DNA of 19,593 nucleotides from an uncultured Cellvibrio sp. (GTDB taxonomy: Bacteria; Pseudomonadota; Gammaproteobacteria; Pseudomonadales; Cellvibrionaceae): contig CAMLKG010000050.1 of the NCBI GenBank assembly GCA_946480695.1, positions 1 to 19,593 of the forward strand. Direction: 5' to 3'. The position numbers and the translations under genes were made by a program. Each line of letters begins with the position of its first letter. Position 1 is the first letter of the stretch. Below, piece by piece: positions 8,338 through 15,203 of the stretch. The notes below the pieces were generated by a model. It saw nothing but the letters and a program-made list of their open reading frames with translations. It ran no database searches and had not been told where the DNA came from.

Positions 8338-9312
8338 CTAGTGAAGCACTCCTTTGGGAGTGGTAATAACAGGGTCATTCGTTTCGGGTGTATCACCCAC
8401 CACTGCACAGTAATAATTCACCACCCCTTGTACATGGGTAGCGGGATAGATTGCCGATTTGGGATTGTTCATCCCCGGCTCGTAAAAACCATCAGCGGTC
8501 TTGAATAAAGGAACAAACTTGCGGGACGCTATTGCCTTGCATATTTCCTCTGGCGCACCTTCTTCCTGCAATATCTGCAAATGCTCTTCAATGTCTTCTT
8601 CGGTGTAAATAACACAGGCCAGGGTATTACCGCTTTTCGTGCGCAACTCGAATCGGGAAGGATTGGACAAGTAATAATACTCAGCCACCGCCATGGATTC
8701 ACAGGTATCCTCAAAATACTGGGCAAGCTTGGGGTCTGCAAAAAACGGGGTCTCGCTATCGATAGCCTCCGCCTTTTGGCTACTCGAAAGCTCATTGAAA
8801 TAAGCGTGTTGCAACTGATGGATGGCATCCTCCAATTCCTGGAGCATGTTTTCATCGTTCTTTTTCACATAGTAATGGATGGTATTGTTATTGAAGGCCC
8901 GCACTGCTTCGGCCGGAGTTGCATAGCCTGTCAGCAGGATTTTCTTGATGGCTGAGTTGTTTATCTTTTCGCAAAATTCAATGCCATTCATTGTCGGCAT
9001 TGAGTAATCCACTACCAGTACAGAAACTTCCTTAACCCGCATTTCATCGAATCGCTTTATGTTTTGATGCGTCAACACCCGCTTCACCCAGGCGTCTGAA
9101 TCACCTTGCAGCTTGGGTTTTTCATCCTTCGCAACAAGTTTAGCTTCACGCTGGTATTCGTTGATATATTTTAATGCGGCATCCGTGTTGTCAAATGACC
9201 TGACGTTGAATTGATGGGAAAATGCGAGCGTCAATGTCTCTAAAAACTGTGGGTTATCATCGACAAATACAATTTGTGTTGGATAAAAATAAAGAGGAAT
9301 TTTTGAGTTCAC
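8338..9312 (-). CDS. Response regulator with enlarged receiver and unknown C-terminal domain
   Basis: This 324-residue cytoplasmic protein starts with a phosphoacceptor receiver domain. The acidic pair is D18-D19 (IVFVDDNP), the phosphorylation site is D102 in VLVVDYSMPTMNG, the conserved Thr is T128 (ILLTGYAT) and the Lys is K150 (YYVKKND). The gap between D19 and D102 is about 35-40 residues longer than in ordinary receivers because of a charged insertion around 53-93. Residues 185-310 form a separate domain with blocks such as SMAVAEYYYLSNPSRFELRT and YPATHVQGVVNYYCAVVGD. It has no helix-turn-helix, GGDEF, EAL, HD-GYP or ATPase motif that I can see, so the output is unknown. All phosphotransfer residues are present. 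It is monocistronic and lies about 1.9 kb downstream of the sensor kinase gene on the same strand, separated from it by a toxin cassette. It is a possible partner of that kinase. Confidence 0.85.
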   Translation of the reverse strand: MNSKIPLYFYPTQIVFVDDNPQFLETLTLAFSHQFNVRSFDNTDAALKYINEYQREAKLVAKDEKPKLQGDSDAWVKRVLTHQNIKRFDEMRVKEVSVLVVDYSMPTMNGIEFCEKINNSAIKKILLTGYATPAEAVRAFNNNTIHYYVKKNDENMLQELEDAIHQLQHAYFNELSSSQKAEAIDSETPFFADPKLAQYFEDTCESMAVAEYYYLSNPSRFELRTKSGNTLACVIYTEEDIEEHLQILQEEGAPEEICKAIASRKFVPLFKTADGFYEPGMNNPKSAIYPATHVQGVVNYYCAVVGDTPETNDPVITTPKGVLH

Positions 9313-9891
9313 ACTGGTTATCCCATAAGGGTTGACAACACGATGGCCGTAATATAGGCCAAGCCAGATCCATATTAAAAGATATTGTAAGTCAATTATG
9401 AGGAAGTGTGGAGTTACCAGTGCGAATATGTCGGCCTAATTCGTATTCGCCAGTGGGGTAAAAAAGTGTTAACTCTTTCGCAAAATCCATAAATGTCTAA
9501 AATCAAGTGAAAATCACGTTGTTTTTACCAATCGGGGTGAAGATTCAACCAATGTAAATAGATGGGTAGTCATAGCATTAATGAGCGTCTAAGTGATGGT
9601 ATCGAGGCGGCCGGATTAATAAAATATTTAGTTTTATTGGCCAGGAAGCAAGCATCATCTGGTTGCGAGTTGGATGTTGGTGTTTACTCTACCGAGGGTC
9701 TCCATCCCGTGTCATTGGCGTATTAAAAAACTTTTTAGCCAGGTTTATGAGCGATACCAAAGGGCTCTCGTTCCAAGATAAAATAGAAGGAATGTGACGA
9801 TGATGGATAGTAATATTTGAGTGTGAAATTGATATCTTTTAAATTTTCGGGTGATTTTTTTTAATATTGAAATTGTCGAAAAGGAATGTAT
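9313..9891. other. 579-bp gap with no convincing gene
   Basis: This AT-rich stretch separates the response-regulator gene from the AHH toxin gene. It holds a long imperfect hairpin at 9417-9456 and a 54-codon frame at 9562-9726 (MGSHSINERLSDGIEAAGLI...) that is preceded directly by a stop codon and lacks a ribosome binding site. It also contains a TTGACA at 9332-9337 without a good -10 box. The stretch may contain decayed gene remains left when the toxin cassette arrived. I recognise no mobile-element ends. Confidence 0.5.
9417..9456. repeat. Long imperfect inverted repeat
   Basis: CCAGTGCGAATA (9417-9428) and TATTCGCCAGTGG (9444-9456) form a stem of about 11 pairs with one mismatch and one bulge; the inner arms GCGAATA/TATTCGC are perfect. 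The loop is 15 nt. It lies 105-145 bp upstream of the response-regulator start. It could be a regulator site, a REP-like element or the end of a lost element. Confidence 0.4.
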
Positions 9892-10614
9892 ATGGAATTT
9901 ATTCACGGTCTTAGGGTTATGCTTCGATATGACGAAATGTCACCGCTAGATAGGGCCATTAATAATTATTATAAACAAGCAAAAAAGTATTTTGATGCTT
10001 TAAATATTGCGGAAAGTTCTCCCGAGGATATAAGGGAAATGCGAAAAAAGGAATTATTGAAGGTCAAAAAGCACCTCGAAAGGGAAAGAAGGCTTATGGA
10101 AAATATTGTTGATGTTCAGGCTAGGCTAGAGCTTTACCGTGTTGAAGGGAGGAAGGCTGTGCATAAGCCTGGTATGCCAGTTGCAGATTTTAAAAATAAG
10201 CAAAATGAATTGCAAATTGAGGAGTATCACCCAACGGGAACTTTGGAAAAGTTTATGCGTGCAGTTCCAGTTCCAAAGCCAAGTAAAAGCCACACGGCTC
10301 ATCACATTGTTCCCGGTAAAGGAAAAACGCAATATGCGTATCGTGCCCGTGTTCGCATACATTTATTTGGTGTCCGTATTAACGATCCTGATAACGGAGT
10401 TTGGCTGCCTAGCTATGCTAAACATATTCCGCATTGGTCAATGCCTGAATCATTAGGACATTTGCAATACCATACAGAAGGCTATGAGCGTTGGGTAGAG
10501 AAAAAATTAAGAAATATTTCTGGTGAAGAATTTATTCGAATGGAGCTTCGGCTTCTTGGTCTTGCTTTGCAGCAAAATAATTTACCTCCTGAAGCTAGGA
10601 AAAAGGTTGTGTAG
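9892..10614 (+). CDS. AHH-family nuclease toxin, short stand-alone form
   Basis: The 240-residue product ends in an HNH/endonuclease VII-fold domain of the AHH family. Numbering from this start, the motif SHTAHHIVPGKG spans about 133-144 with the AHH triplet at 136-138. It is followed by NDPDNGVWLP (about 164-173), supplying the expected Asn, and by GHLQYHTEGY with a further His at 194. Such domains cut DNA or RNA and are usually the C-terminal tips of large polymorphic toxins. Here residues 1-115 are a charged helical region, with no PAAR, Rhs, VgrG or signal sequence. ATG 9892 is preferred to ATG 9886 because AAGGA (9881-9885) is spaced 6 nt before it. The gene is much richer in A and T than its neighbours, suggesting transfer. 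Its stop lies 2 nt before the next gene, the probable immunity gene. Confidence 0.85.
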   Translation: MEFIHGLRVMLRYDEMSPLDRAINNYYKQAKKYFDALNIAESSPEDIREMRKKELLKVKKHLERERRLMENIVDVQARLELYRVEGRKAVHKPGMPVADFKNKQNELQIEEYHPTGTLEKFMRAVPVPKPSKSHTAHHIVPGKGKTQYAYRARVRIHLFGVRINDPDNGVWLPSYAKHIPHWSMPESLGHLQYHTEGYERWVEKKLRNISGEEFIRMELRLLGLALQQNNLPPEARKKVV

Positions 10615-10616
10615 GA

Positions 10617-11144
10617 ATGGCAATATATTTAATTGAAAATGATGGCTTTCGGTTTCAAGAACTGGACTTGCACATCAACGATTTTATAGAGAATTTTCCT
10701 GATGCCATGGATATGGCATCTGTTCATGATTTTAGTAAGAATAACCTTGCTTTGACTGCATATTGGAAGAAACTACGCACGGGTTTTTCAATCATTGAGG
10801 GTGGGGAGAATCTTTTGCCTGATGTGAGTTGCTGGATCGGAGCTACACTGCTTCTCTCTCCAAAAGCTAACCGATTATTAAAGGATTTGTTAGATTCATA
10901 TGGCGAGTTTCTGCCCATATTGATAGGGGAGCATGTGTACTATATTTTTAACTGTCTGACTGTGTGTGATGCTGAGGGAAACGGCATTTTCGACTTCTCT
11001 TTCGATAGTTCTAGCATAAAAGACAAAGTGGTGTTTAAGCCGCAATCCAAATTTGATACCAGTTTGTTTTGCTCTGATTATTTGAAGGATGCAATTGAGT
11101 CCTTTGAGTTACAGGGCGTTGTTTTTGAGTATTGGAAAAATTAG
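10617..11144 (+). CDS. Imm11/DUF1629-like immunity protein
   Basis: This 175-residue soluble protein follows the AHH toxin gene after 2 nt and would neutralise that toxin in the producing cell. The middle block LPDVSCWIGATLLLSPKANR (67-86), then LLDSYGEFLPI, VYYIFNCLTVCDA (107-119) and the end FCSDYLKDAIESFELQGVVF (151-170) match the pattern of the Imm11 (DUF1629) family, which occurs next to nucleases of polymorphic toxin systems. It has no signal peptide or membrane segment, as expected for protection against a nuclease acting in the cytoplasm. The AT-rich base composition matches that of the toxin gene, so the pair probably moved together. Translational coupling is likely given the spacing. 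Family assignment is by pattern recognition and fairly secure. Confidence 0.82.
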   Translation: MAIYLIENDGFRFQELDLHINDFIENFPDAMDMASVHDFSKNNLALTAYWKKLRTGFSIIEGGENLLPDVSCWIGATLLLSPKANRLLKDLLDSYGEFLPILIGEHVYYIFNCLTVCDAEGNGIFDFSFDSSSIKDKVVFKPQSKFDTSLFCSDYLKDAIESFELQGVVFEYWKN

Positions 11145-11160
11145 TTGCCATCTAGGTAGG

Positions 11161-11185
11161 CCCAATACAATTGGGATATTTTCAT
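11161..11185 (+). terminator. Probable terminator of the toxin/immunity cassette
   Basis: CCCAAT (11161-11166) and ATTGGG (11170-11175) form a perfect 6-bp stem with loop ACA, followed by ATATTTTCATTATT, 16 nt after the immunity gene stop. The end of the kinase gene follows on the other strand. Confidence 0.5.
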
Positions 11186-13275
11186 TATTGGTTGCTCCTT
11201 TTTTCAACAAGGTAAGTTGCGCGTCTTTCGGCCAGTTCATCCTTGGCTGGTTCGTTGGTGGGGTCATCCTGGGCAATCTGGGTTGCGAAAAAACACACAA
11301 CAAATTCCGATCCTTTATGCGGGGTACTGCTAACTTGTATGCGCGCGTTATGCTCATCAACAATGCGCTTTATCGCCTGCATGCCAATGCCGTTACCGAA
11401 TTTTTTGGAGCTGAAACCAGGTTCCCACAAATTGGCTAACTGTTGGTCGGTCATACCGGTGCCGTTATCCCTGATGGAAAAGAAGACATTGCCATTTTCC
11501 GTCCAGGATTTTATATGCAGTACCAAGTCCGTATTTTCGCGTCGCGCTTCGGCGGCATTTTTGATCAAATTGATAAACAGGATTTTCAAATCTTCCGCGT
11601 CCCCCCTGATCTTGGGAACGCCGCCAAATTCGTATTCAACCTTATCGAATGATTTTTCAAATAAATAGAGACAATCCTGAACAAGGGTTTCCAATGCGCA
11701 AGGCTGGATGCGTCGCTTGTGCTTACCACCCAAAATACTAGCCATAGTCGCAATAAGGCGGGAACCACGTTCAACTTGTTCCAGCACTATGTCGCGTTGC
11801 TTGTTGCGATCATAAATATCGTTTGACAATACCCCATCAATAATCGCAAAAGGAACTTTAATATCGTGATGATAATGGTTCATCAAACTTAGCATGGAAA
11901 GGGTTTTTTTGGCTTCGCCTAGCTGCTCTTGCATGTGGTTAAGGCGAATCAGACGGCTTAGTACCTGCCCCAACTCAGCCTTCAGCCATTCAAAAATCTT
12001 TAAATCTTCATAACGATAATAAGTGAAGTTAGTTGGGCTTCCGGCCAGCACTATCGCGACAACTTTGTTTTCTGAAAATACCGGGAAGCAGAGTGATGCG
12101 TTATACCTTTTCATCTCGCTTTGTAATGAATCCGGCATTTCATCAGCCATTATCAATTGCGTTTGGGTTGCGCAATAAGCCACTAGGCTGGAATCTTCAT
12201 TAATGAAATCAAGGGCTCCATTCGGGCGAAGGTTACTTTCATTGGCAGATTCACCCTCCTGATTAACCATCAAAATTTTATAATTATTTATTTTGATTGC
12301 CTTCAGGAAAAGATGATCAAGAACTTCCAGCATCATGGTAAAGCTAATCGAGTTTTTAAGATCAATTTCCGTTTCAGCTTTGACTTGGTCAAAATCGTAA
12401 CTATTTTTTACGAGGATTTTTTTTGCGTTCGGTAACAACCATTTTAGCAATCGTGGATATGCTTCCAGCATCAACACTAGAAAGCCTAATAAGGTCACAA
12501 CACCCCCAACTGATTGTGTATCGTCCCCTACAAGTGAGGTGACCATAAAATACATCCATACAAAGGAAGCAAGTAAAATTGCCTTGGTCAGCCCTAAACT
12601 CAAGGCTAGCCTAATATCCATGAGGTTATGTTGAATGGTTGAATAAAATAACAACGAAACGAAAACGACGTTTGTGATCGCTCCGATAAATTTTGAGAGG
12701 TATTGACCCATGCCGGTCGGCATGGAAAATAAAACAATGAGGCCGCAACTGAAGCTTACTAAAAGCGTTATTAACAACCATTTTAAGCGTTGCTTCTCCC
12801 GGCTGGATGATGTTTTATACGACATTCCAACCAAGCAAATAGAACCGGCAAAACACCATACTAGAAAGCCAATGAATATATAGTAAATTAAATCCAACCG
12901 AGGCAGATACCCACTGTCTGTTGCCTTCAACTCCGAAGGGAACACGAACATATTTAATGTCCAAAATAAAGAACTGACGCAGGCCCCTGGAATAACGAAA
13001 AAATTCCTGAACTTTTTAGAGCGGCTACCTATCAGACGCCATGTTAGTAACGTAAAGCCAAAAGGAATGAAGAACATTCCTCCCCTAGTGATATGGAAAA
13101 GGACGTTCAGGATGTTGATATTAGAAAGGGTTGTTAAAAGGAATAATTCCAGCAACCACATACTGAGGGCAAATAATAAAAACGCCAATGCCTTGGCGGC
13201 AGGGTTATCTTTTTTTGAAAAAGCTAATCCTGCCAGTCCAAGATCAAACAGTGCCGTAATTAAGTACTGGATCAT
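11185..13275 (-). CDS. Multi-span membrane histidine kinase, LuxN/PrsK-like
   Basis: This 696-residue inner-membrane sensor kinase has about nine hydrophobic segments in residues 1-280 (about 1-19, 27-50, 60-83, 93-113, 127-151, 165-184, 195-213, 228-248 and 255-275), resembling the 7TM input part of LuxN- and PrsK-type kinases. A GAF-like domain spans about 295-440. The phosphoacceptor helix has H470 in NHYHHDIKVPFAIIDG, and the ATPase domain has the N box NLIKNAAEA (569-577), D603 in IRDNGTGMT and the G box GNGIGMQAIKRIVDEH (627-642). All catalytic motifs look intact. There is no attached receiver, so it must phosphorylate a separate protein. The start lies inside the preceding acyltransferase-like gene (32-nt overlap), indicating translational coupling. 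That partner suggests the membrane part senses the product of the upstream enzyme. PrsK-like function in a PEP-CTERM system is the main alternative. Confidence 0.88.
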   Translation of the reverse strand: MIQYLITALFDLGLAGLAFSKKDNPAAKALAFLLFALSMWLLELFLLTTLSNINILNVLFHITRGGMFFIPFGFTLLTWRLIGSRSKKFRNFFVIPGACVSSLFWTLNMFVFPSELKATDSGYLPRLDLIYYIFIGFLVWCFAGSICLVGMSYKTSSSREKQRLKWLLITLLVSFSCGLIVLFSMPTGMGQYLSKFIGAITNVVFVSLLFYSTIQHNLMDIRLALSLGLTKAILLASFVWMYFMVTSLVGDDTQSVGGVVTLLGFLVLMLEAYPRLLKWLLPNAKKILVKNSYDFDQVKAETEIDLKNSISFTMMLEVLDHLFLKAIKINNYKILMVNQEGESANESNLRPNGALDFINEDSSLVAYCATQTQLIMADEMPDSLQSEMKRYNASLCFPVFSENKVVAIVLAGSPTNFTYYRYEDLKIFEWLKAELGQVLSRLIRLNHMQEQLGEAKKTLSMLSLMNHYHHDIKVPFAIIDGVLSNDIYDRNKQRDIVLEQVERGSRLIATMASILGGKHKRRIQPCALETLVQDCLYLFEKSFDKVEYEFGGVPKIRGDAEDLKILFINLIKNAAEARRENTDLVLHIKSWTENGNVFFSIRDNGTGMTDQQLANLWEPGFSSKKFGNGIGMQAIKRIVDEHNARIQVSSTPHKGSEFVVCFFATQIAQDDPTNEPAKDELAERRATYLVEKRSNQ

Positions 13276-13894
13276 TCTTTTCTATGACATCCACTTTGCT
13301 TTTAATAAAGTCCCGACACTTTTTAACATCGCTACATATCATCAATACTGTTTTGAAATTAAGGTGTGGGTACGATTTTTCATCGGAGGCGAGTTTTCCG
13401 CCAAACATTTGGTAAAATTTAATATGTTCAGTTCGAACTGCAACTACAATGTTTTGTGCGTTTTGTCTCACTGCCTCCTCAACTGCAGTTCCCAAAAGAA
13501 GGAAGCGGGCCTGTATTCCACCTCTTCTTTGAAATTGAGGGTCTATCACAAATTTATTAGGTTCTAGAAAGATATCATCGTAACCGATAGTGTTTCTTAT
13601 TTCTTCACCAAAACACTCCATAATTGGGATATCCAAACCTTTCTTCGGATCATATACGCAGGCTCTTATCGAACCGACGACATTGTTACGATGATAGGCC
13701 AAAAAGCATGTGCTGTTAGGTTTGGCGTCATATTCATCAATAAATTTCATCGATGAATTTTCCTCAATATATCCGTCAGCACTATAGCTTCTGTATCGCA
13801 TTGAGTATACCCGGTCCAACATTGGGCCTTTGGCTACAATGCTGTAGTAATCATTTTGTTGGACTTGTTGTGTTTTAATAGCAGCATTTAACAT
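13244..13894 (-). CDS. GNAT-fold N-acyl signal synthase-like protein (LuxI/FeeM type)
   Basis: This 216-residue soluble protein resembles autoinducer and N-acyl amino acid synthases of the GNAT superfamily. The N-terminal block VYSMRYRSYSADGYIEEN (29-46) followed by MKFIDEYDAKPNS (49-61) is like the acyl-binding entry of LuxI/FeeM proteins. FLAYHRNNVVGSIRACVYD (64-82) is the central strand pair, and PNKFVIDPQFQRRGGIQARF (112-131) carries the RRGG pantetheine-binding loop, followed by a long helix and YQMFGGK (161-167). Related proteins of the PEP-CTERM-associated acyltransferase group share this outline. The predicted reaction is transfer of an acyl group from acyl-ACP or acyl-CoA to an amino compound. 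ATG 13894 is chosen because AGAGG precedes it by 6 nt; the frame is open to 13942. It overlaps the sensor-kinase gene by 32 nt. The exact product cannot be told from the sequence. Confidence 0.75.
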   Translation of the reverse strand: MLNAAIKTQQVQQNDYYSIVAKGPMLDRVYSMRYRSYSADGYIEENSSMKFIDEYDAKPNSTCFLAYHRNNVVGSIRACVYDPKKGLDIPIMECFGEEIRNTIGYDDIFLEPNKFVIDPQFQRRGGIQARFLLLGTAVEEAVRQNAQNIVVAVRTEHIKFYQMFGGKLASDEKSYPHLNFKTVLMICSDVKKCRDFIKSKVDVIEKNDPVLNYGTV

Positions 13895-13929
13895 TGGACA
13901 CCTCTGGAGTATTTTAATTAGTTGTAAAG

Positions 13930-13944
13930 CCTTGCATTGCAAGG
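13930..13944. promoter_or_regulatory. 15-bp palindrome upstream of the acyl-synthase gene
   Basis: CCTTGCATTGCAAGG consists of perfect 7-bp arms around a single central base. It ends about 36 nt before the synthase start codon, where it would overlap or flank the promoter of the synthase-kinase operon. It does not match a lux box. It may be the site for a feedback regulator. Confidence 0.45.
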
Positions 13945-14172
13945 GTTGGAGGATTCTTTAGGCGACACGCGAGTTTCAATTTTGATGCCAGGAATCATAA
14001 GTTTGGCGTCAAACCCCATTATGCTTAAAAAATGTGCGCCCACAAATAATCCTTTTGTAATCTTGTGCCTGTTTCACGAAATGGTTAAAAGAACCTGACT
14101 TTCGTCAATTCATGGCAGCAATCAAGGTAAATATCATGCTTACCGATATTGAGGCGCTTCAAAACGTGGTTG

Positions 14173-14204
14173 AATAGCTACCGGTAAGCTGCTTGGCGGC
14201 TATT
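14173..14204 (+). other. Leader hairpin before the receiver gene
   Basis: AATAGC (14173-14178) and GCTATT (14199-14204) pair, and the stem can be extended inward with CC/GG and G-U pairs. It is followed by TCATTT, too weak for a confident terminator. It lies about 60 nt before the start of the H-box/receiver gene, so it may be a leader structure or a weak terminator of something upstream. Confidence 0.25.
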
Positions 14205-14266
14205 TCATTTGGGTAGGCAGGGATAAAAATAGTTCAGGATTTTTTCGAACAGTAGGGTCAATCGCG

Positions 14267-14983
14267 ATGATAGATAGACAGGACCAGCTTGAATTACAAG
14301 GCATTGAAACCTTGTTTCATGATATTGCTACGCCGTTATTAATCTCCAGGATGAAGGCTGAGCTTCTGGCCAAGCATTTGCCGGAGCTTATTAACACCAT
14401 ATCGAAATCACCTGAGCTGCGTCATTTATTGCCGGCGGATGACAGGGTGGTGGAAGCCATGGCGGCGGCGCCGGACATAATGTTGTCGAACATGCAGTTA
14501 GTCCAAAAGAAGATGAATTTCCTCTCGGCCTCTTTGCTGCACCAGGCAAGCAATTTTTCCTCCGTAAATGATATTTCTTACCCCGACGAAAACATGGGGA
14601 CGACCTTAAGGGCTGCCGCTATCAAGACAATATTGCTGGTGGATGATGAGGTTATCCATCGCGATATAGGTAAGAGCTTGCTAACGCCAAGTTATGAAGT
14701 CGATTTCGCGAGTAATGGGCTGGAGGCCATTAGCTTCGTTGAGCAAAAACATTACGACTTGATCCTGATGGATTTGCACATGCCCAAAATGAATGGTGAG
14801 CAGGCCACGATCGCGTTGCGCCAACGTGTTAGTAATGAAACGATCATTATTGGTCTGACCAGTTTGCCCATCGGTGTTAATCGGTCCGGTCTGTTGGCAT
14901 TGGGGTTTAACGATTTCCTGGAAAAGCCATTAACCCTAAAGAATTTACAAAAGCTATTGCGATCCCATTCACTTAATGCGTAA
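14267..14983 (+). CDS. Receiver-domain protein with kinase-like H-box but no ATPase domain
   Basis: This 238-residue cytoplasmic protein has two parts. Residues 10-95 are two predicted long helices; the first carries FHDIATPLLISRMKAELL with H18 in a context (HDIATPLL) like the phosphoacceptor H-box of histidine kinases. Residues 118-235 are a canonical receiver: D126-D127 in ILLVDDE, D169 in LILMDLHMPKMNG, T198 in IIGLTS and K220 in FLEKPLT. There are no N, D or G boxes, so it cannot phosphorylate itself with ATP, and there is no DNA-binding output. It could act as a phosphorelay intermediate (histidine-to-aspartate, in the manner of Spo0B/Spo0F but in one chain) or as a phosphate sink for the divergently encoded membrane kinase. 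The N-terminal helices may instead only dimerise. It is transcribed alone and divergently from the synthase-kinase operon. Confidence 0.82.
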   Translation: MIDRQDQLELQGIETLFHDIATPLLISRMKAELLAKHLPELINTISKSPELRHLLPADDRVVEAMAAAPDIMLSNMQLVQKKMNFLSASLLHQASNFSSVNDISYPDENMGTTLRAAAIKTILLVDDEVIHRDIGKSLLTPSYEVDFASNGLEAISFVEQKHYDLILMDLHMPKMNGEQATIALRQRVSNETIIIGLTSLPIGVNRSGLLALGFNDFLEKPLTLKNLQKLLRSHSLNA

Positions 14984-15155
14984 CATCTTAATGTCGCTTA
15001 AGTCTACATGAGGTGCCTCTGGGGTATATGCTCTTGATAACTCGGATGGATGAAAAGTAAGGCTGTTATTAGGGAATTGTGACCGGATTTTGAGGTTGAA
15101 ATAATGGGGTATGTCCCTCAAGTCTGCAAAAAGCGGTTCAAAAAGTGAAAACAGT

Positions 15156-15184
15156 TTGTGAGCTAAAGTTAAGTGCCGGATAAT
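15156..15184 (+). promoter_or_regulatory. Promoter of the Tse2/Tsi2-like pair
   Basis: TTGTGA (15156-15161) and GATAAT (15179-15184) are separated by exactly 17 nt and preceded by an A-rich stretch. Transcription would begin about 15191, leaving a very short leader before the start at 15204. Confidence 0.5.
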
Positions 15185-15203
15185 TTTTTGTTATGGAATA
15201 AAT

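Larger units (their letters stand above)
13895..14266. other. Divergent region between the synthase-kinase operon and the receiver gene
   Basis: These 372 bp separate two divergent signalling transcription units. They contain the 15-bp palindrome at 13930-13944, a 21-codon frame at 14112-14177 (MAAIKVNIMLTDIEALQNVV...) without a ribosome binding site, and a hairpin with arms AATAGC (14173-14178) and GCTATT (14199-14204). I see no strong consensus promoter. Confidence 0.5.

Noticed and set aside
9332..9337. TTGACA box in the plus orientation upstream of the response-regulator gene
   Set aside because: No good -10 box at the right spacing and no gene for it to serve within the next 500 bp.
11185..13894. 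Calling the kinase and acyltransferase definite parts of a PEP-CTERM/exosortase system
   Set aside because: No exosortase, PEP-CTERM protein, PrsR-type sigma54 regulator or exopolysaccharide genes are in the window, so the resemblance alone does not justify the name.
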